DNA of 64,000 nt from contig NAJO01000015.1 of the NCBI GenBank assembly GCA_002077065.1, positions 434,001 through 498,000 of the forward strand, in the 5' to 3' direction. The position numbers and the translations under genes are program-made. The notes under the pieces were generated by a model. That model did not search any database. It saw only the letters and a program-made list of their open reading frames with translations, and was not told the origin of the DNA. Positions 33,201 through 42,325 of the stretch are shown piece after piece. This stretch comes from Cryoendolithus antarcticus (lineage: Eukaryota > Ascomycota > Dothideomycetes > Cladosporiales > Cladosporiaceae). Each line of letters begins with the position of its first letter. Position 1 is the first letter of the stretch.

Positions 33201-35165
33201 TATCGCAGGTGAGCGGCTCGCGTTCGATACAGAACACTCGCTCCGCCGATCGGACACGCTCGGTGTGTCACTCTTGTTGCTGTATCGAAGACTCCGCTCA
33301 ACGTGTTCGATGACACGAATGGCATCACGACTTCTGTGGTCGTGGCACAGCATACCCACGAGATGTTCGACCGCCTCGAAGTGGCTCGGCGCAGTTTTCA
33401 CTACTCTGACCCAATGCCGTTCTGCTTCCGGCTTCCTTCCAAGTGCGAGTAAGGCCGCAGCGAGGTTGGACAGCGCTTCCAGATGCTCTGGATCTTGATC
33501 AAGCACTTGCAAGTACCAGCTCTCGGCCTTTTTGTAGTCACTCAGGCCATACGCCAGACACCCTCCAAGATGCATACCTTCCGTCCATTGCCAGCCAGAG
33601 TCCTGGCATAGCTCAGTGATGAACGATAGTGCAACTGTAGCACGTGAAGGGGGAGAATTGTTTTGCGGATGTGGTCTGGGTTGGGGTGAGATCTGGTAAG
33701 AACCCGTTGAACGGCGAAGCGCACGGGGACGGTTTTCATGCCACTCGTTGGACTGCGGGGAACTCATACGCAGGTAGTCTATGTCACCGTCTGCTGATTT
33801 GTCTCCTTGCACCGGAGAGCGCATGGCTGGTGTTTGGGCTCTAGGAGTTTCCAAGTCATCGTCACAGACTTTCACTCCTTGACTGTCCAATCCGTCGCGA
33901 CTACGCGCAGGATCTGATGAGCGACGTGCACGAGCGGTAATATCGGTGTGGATCGTAGATTTTCGTCTTCGTTGTGGCACAGCGAACGAAGAACGGGTCT
34001 GCGACAGTCTCGGCGGCTGGGGAAAGAAGCTTGGGCGATGTGGTACTGGCGGATGCCCGGTGGCGTGTCGCATTGCCTGTTGTTGCCTCTTCGTGTGCTG
34101 GATGAATGCAAGCAGATCTCGATACTGTTGTAAAGCCCAGGCAAAAGCCTTCTCCCTTTGGACGGCGTTAGGTGACTTCGAGCCGTAATCTACAATCGGC
34201 TCAGAGGACGCTTCCAGCTTTGCTGTGTACGAGCGTTCGCGGGTTGATTGAAGGCGACCCGGACCTTGAGGTAGATGCACGGTAGTCGGAGGAAGTACAT
34301 AAGGTACTTGCAGTGCGTAGCCGCCCATTGGCTTCGCCGGACCTGTGAAGTAGCTCGCACCCGACATCATCTCGTGACCCTGCGGATGCAGCGACTGAGG
34401 CGCATTGTCGAGGCGACTTCCAGCAGAAGGCCAACCACAGCTTGAAGAGAGGAAGTGATGTCCGTTAGGCGCGTACTGCCACTGATTGACCGGTTGCGGG
34501 TAGTGTCGAGGATCTCGTACGGCTGCGGCCCTGTATGGAACGTACGTGCCATCGTGCCAGTAAGGGCCATACGGACCTGCTCCCTGGCCACCAGACGCAG
34601 TTGGTCCAACATAATGGAAGGACGGCTGCACACCGCACGGGATGCTTTGATTGTAATACGCTTGTGCGCTCTGATATTGTTGCATGGGCACTTGCTGGAG
34701 CATAGAATCCATTACAGGAAAGGAGTGTGGTAAATACTGACTCGGGAGTGTGGACCATGCGTTTGTGCTCATCTGGTTCAGGACGGTCTGCGTGGCACGT
34801 TGTCGCTGGAGCTGATGCTCTGAGAACGTCATTCTGACCTGAGCACCATGGGCATATGGCGCGCTGCCTCGACCGTACAATTCATCTCTCGGTCTTTGCT
34901 GAGACTTGTAAGTCGAGTCTGCCTGAGCCGAAACTTCAAACCCAGCGTTGAGGGTGCCATTCGGAGTCTTGCGTCTGAGTGTATTTTCAGCATGATGCGA
35001 GACTTCGCCAAAGCCTTGCGAAGGTCCTGCATAGTGGCTTATCCTGGGACGAGGGAGACTCGGTGGCAGCTGTTCTGCTCGATCCGGCACATCAGGTGCG
35101 AAGGGTTGGGGTACATCAGTGACTCTGTTGGCATGAGCGTATTGCAGCATGTTGTCGTCCATCAT
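30222..35165 (-). CDS. O-GlcNAc transferase homologue (TPR plus GT41), 1647 aa
   Basis: Single exon from ATG (35165-35163) to TGA. The first roughly 490 residues are disordered and Gln/Pro/Tyr/His-rich. TPR units follow in two blocks: GLSDYKKAESWYLQVLDQDP with LEALSNLAAALLALGRKPEA near 520-570, and ALQYYNYGLQLDQHHAHLYT, IGQLDAAITMYERAVKCDG and GRISDAIGFYKRAVEVNP near 880-990. The GT41 catalytic region (about 1205-1640) contains GYVSSDFNNHPLAHLMQS with the His of the OGT active site. GNFNQLYKIEP with the UDP-contacting Lys, WLLRFP and DTPECNAHTTAADVLWSGTP follow. All key residues are present, so it should bind UDP-GlcNAc and modify Ser/Thr of nuclear or cytosolic proteins, as OGT does in animals. 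Confidence 0.92.
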   Translation of the reverse strand: MMDDNMLQYAHANRVTDVPQPFAPDVPDRAEQLPPSLPRPRISHYAGPSQGFGEVSHHAENTLRRKTPNGTLNAGFEVSAQADSTYKSQQRPRDELYGRGSAPYAHGAQVRMTFSEHQLQRQRATQTVLNQMSTNAWSTLPSQYLPHSFPVMDSMLQQVPMQQYQSAQAYYNQSIPCGVQPSFHYVGPTASGGQGAGPYGPYWHDGTYVPYRAAAVRDPRHYPQPVNQWQYAPNGHHFLSSSCGWPSAGSRLDNAPQSLHPQGHEMMSGASYFTGPAKPMGGYALQVPYVLPPTTVHLPQGPGRLQSTRERSYTAKLEASSEPIVDYGSKSPNAVQREKAFAWALQQYRDLLAFIQHTKRQQQAMRHATGHPPVPHRPSFFPQPPRLSQTRSSFAVPQRRRKSTIHTDITARARRSSDPARSRDGLDSQGVKVCDDDLETPRAQTPAMRSPVQGDKSADGDIDYLRMSSPQSNEWHENRPRALRRSTGSYQISPQPRPHPQNNSPPSRATVALSFITELCQDSGWQWTEGMHLGGCLAYGLSDYKKAESWYLQVLDQDPEHLEALSNLAAALLALGRKPEAERHWVRVVKTAPSHFEAVEHLVGMLCHDHRSRDAIRVIEHVERSLRYSNKSDTPSVSDRRSECSVSNASRSPAISDVTDKISYDFEADGDASMSDWKDLVGASEPGFGSSGFAIPPSDNGRILALIHAKGNMLYSVGDNGGAAKAFEDAVLIAVGRHFTNVQGLVDHILRVVTARLYNTKPEQPARLSHDPLLLTPEQALSTAKACFPALGELPFLKYIPGGSTGMQRKAIISTTSNSLLSLAKIFQDGMSNSSRAVGVTPLQAGVRDILALYYLSLALQPSPSTANNVGILLAGVPQVARSAHMMQKVEVPGVVPGSGIALALQYYNYGLQLDQHHAHLYTNLGSLLKDIGQLDAAITMYERAVKCDGRFDIALANLANAVKDKGRISDAIGFYKRAVEVNPDFAEAVCGLANALNSVCGWQSRGGIADDGGRRDRWHVDRNGMLLDARQPGATSSGWIKCVVDIVEKQLVDGESWGRGVLQPAILEKMLLQVLILDGPLEDAIERQDSLRQVLMSWHDQKWEGARLTRLVERATRRISWHRYQDLHVRKQRRTSTSYDRPQLPANLSVPTAPTVLPFHTFTAPMSPKQIRLISQRNGLRISVCTLRAPWLPKEVYPPPLPPSPQLRVGYVSSDFNNHPLAHLMQSVFGVHSRKRVEAYCYATTASDNSIHRRQIQDEAPHFRDASGWTAERLVNQIVRDGIHILVNLNGYTRGARNEVFAARPAPIQMAFMGFAGTLGAEWCDYLLADETSIPPSTLRPWRRNVDVEDQLADDNNGGDDSSWVYGENIIYCRDTFFCCDHRQSAPDAKEPKVSWSEERARRWAMRRELFPSIPDDAVIFGNFNQLYKIEPTTFRTWLRILARVPNAILWLLRFPDLGESHLLNTARQWATPDVASRVIFTDVAPKHLHISRARVCDLVIDTPECNAHTTAADVLWSGTPLLTLPRYEYKMCSRMAASILKGALPKNAEGDQVAVELIATSEEDYEEKAVSLGKSLLYPPGSQGVGQGRLVELRHMLYEARWNSGLFDTKRWTSDLEDAYEEAWRRWVAGEGGDIWLSDIPRKES

Positions 35166-36606
35166 GTTTCGGACCTCCCGCTGTTTAAGCGTATTCTAGC
35201 GATCTCGCAGGCGATCTTTTCTCACGCCAGGTTCCTCTGCCACGCCAGATAACATCGCGAGCGCGCCTATACTCCGGCTTTCGCTCTGATAGGTCTCTGC
35301 AGATATTCTGGGTTCAAACGCCAATACTAGTATGCCTTCGCGACACTGCCAAACATTGATAGACCTCTCAGCCCCGAGGAAGCGTTCTCAATCGAGTCGA
35401 GGCGACGTGCGTTGGAGCCACAAGGCTGTTGCTTCCCGCGAGATGGAACAAGGAACGCGAGCAAGACGTTGTCACCCGTTAAAAGCGGCGCAGGTGTGAC
35501 CACGAGTCGTAAGAAGATCGTGAGTGCTATCCTCGTCCCTGGGACTCGATACGTGTGTGTTCGCGGCTACTTGCGGTGCCTGCTGCTAGCCGTGCCTTTA
35601 TACCAAATGCAAGTTCCAATACAGCAATGTGTCCGCGACTTTGCCAGGTGCCCGGGACTCGGAGCAAGCTCTTTCAGACCTGCGTGTGCTGGGTGTCCAC
35701 TGCGCTGAGACCAAGATCACGTCCTCAACTCCGGAATGGTGATACTTGGCTATCACCAAGATGTTGGGCAGTATCGAGTTCTGGATGTTGCGGAATAACA
35801 CAAGACAAGATGGTATTGGAGTACTTCGACGCGCGAGAAGCGAAGAGTCCAGACATATGGATAGCATATGCAGCTGTCACGCCGCCTCGCAATCTATTGT
35901 GGTTCATGGCGCAGCAAAAGTACAGTGCGGCCACGCATTCCTCCACTCACATTCACGTATCCAAGCGTTAAGCTTCTTTCTAGCCCAACGGCCGCAGTAG
36001 CGTCCTCCACAGACACAAGCCATTTCTGCGGCCCGCATACACCAACAGCAGATACGGGAGTCGACAACGGTCGGCATTCTTGGTCGAGCGGGCAGCTTCT
36101 GACGACTTGCAGACGGCTGTGCAGCTGAACAGACGACGAACGGACCGAGAACCTTTCACGCGCAAGACATTGCATCGCATCAATTGGGACCCAGCGGAAT
36201 CGGCGGCATCAGTTCCGATACATTCTCGCGGGTGCGACGTCCAGGGTTTCGCGCGCAGGCGACCCGCATGGTGGCTGCACTGGCGCGGCCTTGTCAGCAA
36301 GGATCTCGGCTCGCGGGAGCGAATGACTGTGCTGGGACTGCATGTTGCATGCTGATCCTCGCCAACCTGCACCAACAGTGTGCATCCTCTGACTGCAATA
36401 TCACGGCAGTGAATGGGAGCGCTTGTCGCACTGCAACGATGCTCGACAGGGAGAGAAATGATCAAGGTAGATGCAGTTGCGAAGGTCCTGTAGTCGTGAC
36501 ACAGCAAGGCATGTTCGTATGGTCTTCTACGTACACGATCGAACATCCATGTACACAAGATTTCGCTGGAGCTAGAAGTCTGTGAGTTCACGGATATAGA
36601 ACCTCA
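35166..36606. other. 1.4-kb intergenic region, no gene seen
   Basis: Upstream region of the OGT gene and 3' flank of the bicupin gene. The longest frames (minus 35980-36591; several plus) have shadow-like Arg/Ser/Cys composition. No RNA gene or repeat was identified. Confidence 0.45.
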
Positions 36607-37718
36607 CTAGCTGAATCGGCAGCTGAGAGTCCTGCTCAGCGCATCTATTCCAGACTCGTCCCACGCCGCAGCGCGATCTGGGAGACTCGAAAAACGATAA
36701 GCGCCTCCGAGACGCTGGTACAATTCCGTGAGACTCGGACCATTAGCAAAGACATAGAAGCTGGCGAAGCGACTTTCTGCCGCGATGGAGAAGTCGGTGC
36801 CTTTTGGCACGAAGATCAATTCTCCCGCATGCAAATCGGCAGGCTCCGAGGTGCCAAGGTGGAATTGAATGACTCCCTCTATAGCGAGGAAGGCATGATG
36901 GACAAGATCAAACGCCAGCCTTCGACTTGAAGCTGCAAACAGGCCTGCCTGTAACTTCGGATGCGACGAGATCTCGATCTGACCGATGGAGAACTTCCCT
37001 CCTGACTCTGCGGTAGTGGCGAGAGGGCGGCATACTGTTCCGCCGGCGAGGTATGCTGGACCCGTGGCATTTTTGAGAAAGTATGGCTTCAGAGAACCCG
37101 GGAGTTTGCTGTCGGTCTCTGCCCAGGACTGAGGCTCGACACCACGATGCTGTGGACATGGGACCATGTCGAACTTCTCGGCAGCCGCTTTCAGCTTCGG
37201 AAGCAGGACTTCGAAGAAGTTGCGATTGTCTTCTAATGGCCACGTCGCACCGTCATATGGCTCTCCAATGAATCGGAAGAACTCCTCCCAGCCACCTGGC
37301 ACGATGAGACCGACCATCTCGGAGTGTGGGCCAACTATCTGGTATTGATGTATCGTGCCCTACTCAATTAGCGATAGCTCGACACCCGCCATATCTCGAC
37401 ATCACTCACTGGAGGAACGCTTGCGAAATCGCCAGAACTCAGTGTCCGGCATTGATCGTCGGCCCACACGTTGATCTGCCCTTTCAGGCACAGAAACACA
37501 TCGTGAGCTTCTCTGTGGTAGTGGAAGCCGATTGGGTCACCCTGACTACCTCCCGAGCCAACAACAGCGAACGCATCATCAGTCTCTTTGCCCGTTACCA
37601 GTAGTCTGGTCGCTGATTTGGACAAGGGTATGTATATGATCTCTCCTTCTTGGCTCGAGATGATGTACGGCTTCGACGAGGTCCCTGTTGGTCGAGTTGT
37701 GGTCTCGATCTTCGACAT
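36607..37718 (-). CDS. bicupin dioxygenase, quercetin 2,3-dioxygenase-like, 353 aa
   Basis: Two exons, 37718-37410 and 37359-36607, join in phase through a 50-nt GTGAGT-TAG intron to give ASVPPGTIHQYQIVGPHSEMVGLIVPGG. ATG at 37718 opens MSKIETTTRPTG. The first cupin has GFHYHREAHDVFLCLKG, a metal-binding His-x-His with Asp where Bacillus and Aspergillus quercetinases have the catalytic Glu. DQCRTLSSGDFASVPP comes next, holding the second cupin motif. The second cupin is degenerate (HHAFLAIEG, LHAGELIFVPKG). Length matches fungal quercetinases of about 350 residues. A flavonol ring-cleavage activity is therefore plausible but not certain. It shares a 415-bp divergent upstream region with the TatD-like gene. 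Confidence 0.85.
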
Positions 37719-38133
37719 CCTGGCACTATGATAGCAGGTACTTACGACCGACCCACCAAGGCGAGCGGCAACGTTACATATTATGAGTATGCTGTGGAAG
37801 TGACAGACTACCGGATGAGCCAGCCAACATCCACCTTTCCCGCAGCCCACCTCAGCATATCAGCATTAGGGCTCGGAGAGCGATCGGCCGAGCGTGCATA
37901 GCTTATCGGCACATGCCGACGGGATCTGCTGCTACAGTATCGATCCCCAGCAATGTTTCTGGCTCTGGCAACACTGTCCAACACATGTCCCTTCCAAGCC
38001 TGGTGGGGTACCAAAAGCCTAACAGCACCCCGCCAAATGCCTCTTCGACGTCGGCATTTGAAGCTGCCGACTTCGTCCTTGGCATTGAGGTAAACATCTC
38101 TCATTCTACGTAGGTTATCAATTTTGGAGAATC
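37719..38133. promoter_or_regulatory. divergent upstream region, bicupin and TatD genes
   Basis: 415 bp between two divergent ATGs, which should contain both promoters. A Met-Pro-x-x-Ser-rich plus frame (37913-38113) has no family character. No specific site is claimed. Confidence 0.5.
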
Positions 38134-39381
38134 ATGGCGGGAACATCGGAAGTATTGCCGTGGGATCTGGGCGTCTTCGATGCCCACTGCCATCCTACAG
38201 ACACGCTTGCAAGCTTACAGGCGATACCAGGGATGCGGGCAAAGGTGCTCACGGTAATGGCCACTCGATCTGAGGATCAGCACTTGGTAGCGGACGCGGC
38301 AACGAGAATGGGCGTAGTGGACACGAATAGTAGCAGTGAAGAGGATTTCTGGAGGTAGGTCAGCCGTAGGTAAGACATCCCCTTGGTCACGAACGGTCAG
38401 GGTTCTGACTTAGACAGCAATGAACACAAAATTATACCAGCATTCGGCTGGCATCCTTGGTTCTCACATCAAATTGTCGACGATTCTGCTACCTCTCATA
38501 GCGTCGCACCGACTGAAGATGAGAAGGTTGCGCACTATCAGAGAGTGCTAGTCCCCACGCCAGAGGACCGTGATCTCTTACTCTCCTTGCCTGATCTGTT
38601 ATCACTCTCGTCATTCATCGAGCAAACAAGACACTATCTTGAGCAGCATCCATTAGCGCTGGTAGGCGAGGTGGGTCTGGACAAGTCCTGTCGGATTCCC
38701 ATACCATCCTCCGACGAACATCAGCGCAACCGCGCTGCCGATGCCACGCCCGGCGGGCGTGAGGGTAAGCGACTTACGCCACACAGAGTCAGTATGAGCC
38801 ATCAGCAGCTTGTGTTGATCGCTCAGCTTCATCTTGCCGGAGAGATGCAGCGAGCTGTGTCATGTCACGGTGTCCAGGCTCATGGGGTGTTGTTTGACAC
38901 CCTTGCATCGACTTGGAAGGGGTACGAGCGGCGGAAGCTGTCGAAAAGGGAACGGAAAACGCAAGAAGTTCAGCCGGCTAATGGTTCTGATGGTGAAGGC
39001 ACGACTACAGGTGGCGAGAAGCCGTATCCGCCCCGGCTATGTCTACACTCCTTCTCAGGCACCGCAGAGACAGTAAAGCAGTATCTCGTACCTTCGATCC
39101 CCTGCGACATATACTTCAGCTTTAGCACGACTATCAATGGCTGGTCTGATGATGGTCAGGGCAAAGTCGAAACGGCGGTGCGAGCCATTCCTGATGATAG
39201 AATACTCATCGAGAGCGACATGGACTGTGCTGGAAAGGATATGGACGCTCATCTTGAAGGAGTCATCCGCAAGATATGTTCTGTGAAGCAGTGGGATCTA
39301 GAAGCAGGGGTGAAGCAGCTTGGAAGCAACTGGATGCGCTTCGTTGGACTCAGCACGTCCAACGGTCAGGCCACGCTGTAG
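38134..39381 (+). CDS. TatD-family metal-dependent hydrolase, Scn1-like, 394 aa
   Basis: Exon 1 (38134-38354) and exon 2 (38418-39381) join through a 63-nt GTAGGT-CAG intron to restore FWRSNEHKIIPAFGWHPW. The TIM-barrel metal ligands are in order: FDAHCHPTD (His-x-His) near residue 15, ALVGEVGLDKS (Glu), LCLHSFSGTAETVKQYL (His) and LIESDMDC (Asp). The protein is longer than bacterial TatD because of a Lys/Arg/Gly-rich insert of about 60 residues (STWKGYERRKLSKRERK to TTTGGEKPYPP). This layout fits the fungal Scn1 (Cut9-interacting) group. TatD enzymes are DNases or related phosphohydrolases; the natural substrate of this group is unclear. Confidence 0.88.
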
Positions 39382-39709
39382 CGCGCAGGGTACGGTTATT
39401 GGGCGCGCATTTCAGTATGGCGAGCGCACTCCATCGGCTAAGGAACGGCCTAGCACGCGAAGGAAGCATAAGGTAGAGTAGGTGAACACCATCATGTCCG
39501 GACCGCACAGGTGAAGCTACTGCCCACCATGTGAAAGGTGGGTACGGGTTACTTTCATAGTGCCGCCTTGCTGGCAACTTCGGGTCCATACCAGAACTTT
39601 CTCCCAGGTAGACGACCCGGTCACCATTCTCTATTCGATCCAGCCTAGCGCAAGTACCCCTGTCACTGTTCTTGTGTTTTTCAACCGGATTTCTCACACA
39701 ACCAACAGC
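39382..39709. other. intergenic between TatD gene and unknown
   Basis: Both neighbours read on the plus strand, so this is a 3' flank followed by an upstream region. The frame of the next gene is open further upstream but lacks an earlier ATG. Nothing else was seen. Confidence 0.4.
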
Positions 39710-40915
39710 ATGACCTCTTGTCAGGTAATCACGGGTCTGTATGGCCCTCAGACACCAGCTGTACCTGTCTTCGGCGCCCCGGCTGCCCTTACTGCACTCG
39801 CGTCTGCCGTCGACCACGGTCTAGTTGTACGAAATGCTACATCGCCTCGGCTCGTGGGAAGCGAACATGCCTTCCGGACTGCCGTTCCAGCCGTCTTCCA
39901 GGACGACACAATCTTCGCGGATCTTGACTTCCTCTCCGACGAACACCAACACCAACATATGTCCTTCCAACATGCGCCCCGTCGACGTCCCCTATACGCG
40001 GACGCTTTCGATATCAACATCTGCGACTTCGACGCGCAGTATGCAGACGAGTGGGTTGTCGCTGGCCATCTCAAGACTCTCCGGAGACTATCACAGCTCC
40101 GGCATGACCGCGGTGAACGGAAGCCGATTTTCCAGGTCGGCCTGTTGGTCATGAGTATGACAGAGGACACGCTCGCACACTTCTTGGCAAGAGTGTATGC
40201 ATCCGATCTGGGTGCTGTAACCCATACCATCTGGCTCTACCGGTGGACGTATATTGGTGACGATGGTCTGCGTAGAGAGCACTGGCGCGGCTTCGCTGCA
40301 GCGGACCACGCCATGCAGCCTGATCGCAGGCCTTCTCTCGGCAATGGCATGCAGCAGTCTCTTGAAACACCGCTCTGGTCTCCCGATCCTGTCCCGTACG
40401 ATGCTGCGCGTAGACCTCGCCGTAAACGACAAACGGAACAGGACGAGATCGGACCGCAAACGCCGCATGACCGACCTCCGATACCGTATGATCGTCCACC
40501 CAAACGCCAGCATGTCACCTCTGTCGACCACTGGCACCTCAGCGATGACGAAGTCTTCCAGCTTGAACACCACCACATTCAACAGGACGTCATCTTCCGC
40601 CTCGCTCATAGCTACAGTAACAAAGAAATCTTCGAGCGTATCAACGCTGTTCGTCCGCCAGAGCAACGCATCAAGACTCCGAATGTCATCACTAAGCGAC
40701 TGACGCACGCTTATGAACTGGAGGCCAGGAAGCAAGGACGGGAGGTAGATGACATTCGGAGGGAAGTGGAGGCTGAGAGAAATGCGAGGGGTGTGAAGCA
40801 TAAGATGAAGGTAGAGGTCGCCACTTATAGAGACGGCCAGAAAAGAGCCGAGAACAGAGGGAACGCGAAAGGAAGGGTGGATTTGGGTGCTATGGGGTAT
40901 GGCAACAGCTTTTGA
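39710..40915 (+). CDS. uncharacterised fungal protein, 401 aa
   Basis: Single exon; the first ATG in frame is 39710 (MTSCQVITGLYGPQTPAV). The N-terminal 190 residues look folded (DEWVVAGHLKTLRRLSQL, FQVGLLVMSMTEDTLAHFLARVYASDL, THTIWLYRWTYIGDD). A basic Pro/Arg-rich linker follows, with RPRRKRQ as a possible nuclear signal. A helical segment near 300-345 (QDVIFRLAHSYSNKEIFERINAV, TPNVITKRLTHAYELEAR) resembles a helix-turn-helix-like unit and leads into a charged coiled coil. I do not recognise the family. A nuclear, nucleic-acid-related role is a guess from composition only. Confidence 0.75.
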   Translation: MTSCQVITGLYGPQTPAVPVFGAPAALTALASAVDHGLVVRNATSPRLVGSEHAFRTAVPAVFQDDTIFADLDFLSDEHQHQHMSFQHAPRRRPLYADAFDINICDFDAQYADEWVVAGHLKTLRRLSQLRHDRGERKPIFQVGLLVMSMTEDTLAHFLARVYASDLGAVTHTIWLYRWTYIGDDGLRREHWRGFAAADHAMQPDRRPSLGNGMQQSLETPLWSPDPVPYDAARRPRRKRQTEQDEIGPQTPHDRPPIPYDRPPKRQHVTSVDHWHLSDDEVFQLEHHHIQQDVIFRLAHSYSNKEIFERINAVRPPEQRIKTPNVITKRLTHAYELEARKQGREVDDIRREVEAERNARGVKHKMKVEVATYRDGQKRAENRGNAKGRVDLGAMGYGNSF

Positions 40916-42325
40916 TGGCTTGCGGAGGAGCTCAAGGTAGCTGTAAAATTTGTACTCTGTGTATGAAACCGATGCAAGTGGCACTGCTTAGCATCATCGT
41001 ATGGCACTGTGGTTATGCACATTGCATCGCTCTGGCGCCTGGTTAGAGAAAGCTCTCATCTGCAGGAGCTAAGTCTCTTGACGTGTTACACAGTATTAAT
41101 GCAAACATGAGCGACACCGTCCTATCTGGGCAAGTGCACCTCCGAGGCGGAGAGACTTATTGTTGAGGAGAAGCAGAACGCTATCTCAGTAGCAAACCGT
41201 CGAAACTGTCGTCCATCTCACCACACTGAATGAGCCTGGGATTTCACCGTGTGGCGTTGAAGGCTCCTGTCCCGTAGCAGCCGTAAGCAACCCAGACCGG
41301 CCTCAGCTCCAAGTCCATGCTTCGTCCTGCGCGGCCCGCAGGACCACCTAAGCGACGATCCAGTCAAGGAGTACGTGGAATCCATCCCGGCAGACGTCGT
41401 AGCACGCCGCAGCATCCTGTCCTTGAGACCAGGTAGTAGAGCGTCAAGAGGACTTGCATCGGGAACCTTCTCCAGTAGTCCATATTCTATTCGCAGGCGT
41501 CCTTGTCGCTGGTCCGACGGTGGTTGACTAGGATTTGCATAGCCTGGTGATCTAGCGTACAGCGCCAGCATGTACGCTGTGCTGGTCTTCTGAATCAACC
41601 CCATACGCCATGCTGTCAGGGTAGACCACGAACTTAAATTCATTTGTGTGGCGGCGAGTTCTGCATTTTGGGCCGCCAATCAAGTCTGGAGCGGGATGAA
41701 GACGTGAGAGATCTTCAGTTCATCAATGGACAATTACCACTGACTCTCTAGTCGTTGGGTCTCATCGGAACAGCCAACTGTGGTCATTCTCTTTGTCCGT
41801 CAAGGCACACTGGCTGCTTTCGGGCGAGGTTGGTACGTGCATTCGAGGCGCCCGATCTGTCGAGAGAGTCATAGCGTGTGCTCGTTTATGCAATGGGCAA
41901 GAGCTCCCACTGCTTCTGCTGAAGCCTGTGAGAAGACAGGAATGTTGTCTTTGGATGTTCTTGTTTGTCAGCATCCGGAATCCCAAGTTCTCTTGATTGG
42001 CCGACTCGTAAGCTTTAAATGCTTGGCAGCTTCGGCCGTCCGTGGCCCGAACCTTGTGCAATCGAAGCTCGTCTCTTGACATCACCTGTGGATTCTTACT
42101 CCAGCGGTCAACACCCCCGCAGAGCGGCATGGCGGAGTTAACGGCGTAGACCACTTGTCGCCGTTGGTAATGTAGGTTCTCCGATCTCATCTCTCTCTAT
42201 CATCTCTGCAAGATCCTTTCTGATTCGACCTATCGTTGTTCTCTCATACTTTTCCCCAAGTACTCGAAACTCAATCGAGAAAGGGAACGCCTCGATCGAC
42301 TTGACTACAGCAGGAACACGCAAAG
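40916..42325. other. 1.4-kb gene-poor region
   Basis: Lies between the unknown gene and the aldo-keto reductase. A minus-strand frame (about 41218-41650, first Met in MNLSSWSTLTAWRM) includes protein-like stretches such as RQGRLRIEYGLLEKVPDASP. It has no family match, and its in-frame upstream extension lacks an ATG, so it is not called. No other feature was seen. Confidence 0.4.

Noticed and set aside
33608..33680. tRNA-like A-box text (ATAGCTCAGTGATG)
   Set aside because: Lies inside the OGT coding sequence and there is no cloverleaf or B box at the right distance.
35980..36591. 203-codon minus-strand frame in the OGT-bicupin gap
   Set aside because: Ser/Arg/Cys-rich, no recognisable fold or motif, and no splice partner.
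40091..40984. 297-codon minus-strand frame
   Set aside because: Antisense to the 401-residue plus-strand gene, whose composition and start are better; no family motif on the antisense.
41218..41679. Minus-strand frame of about 150 codons with some protein-like segments
   Set aside because: The frame's upstream end has no ATG, there are no family motifs, and the C-terminal half is Arg/Leu/Ser-rich as in shadow frames. Not enough to call a gene.
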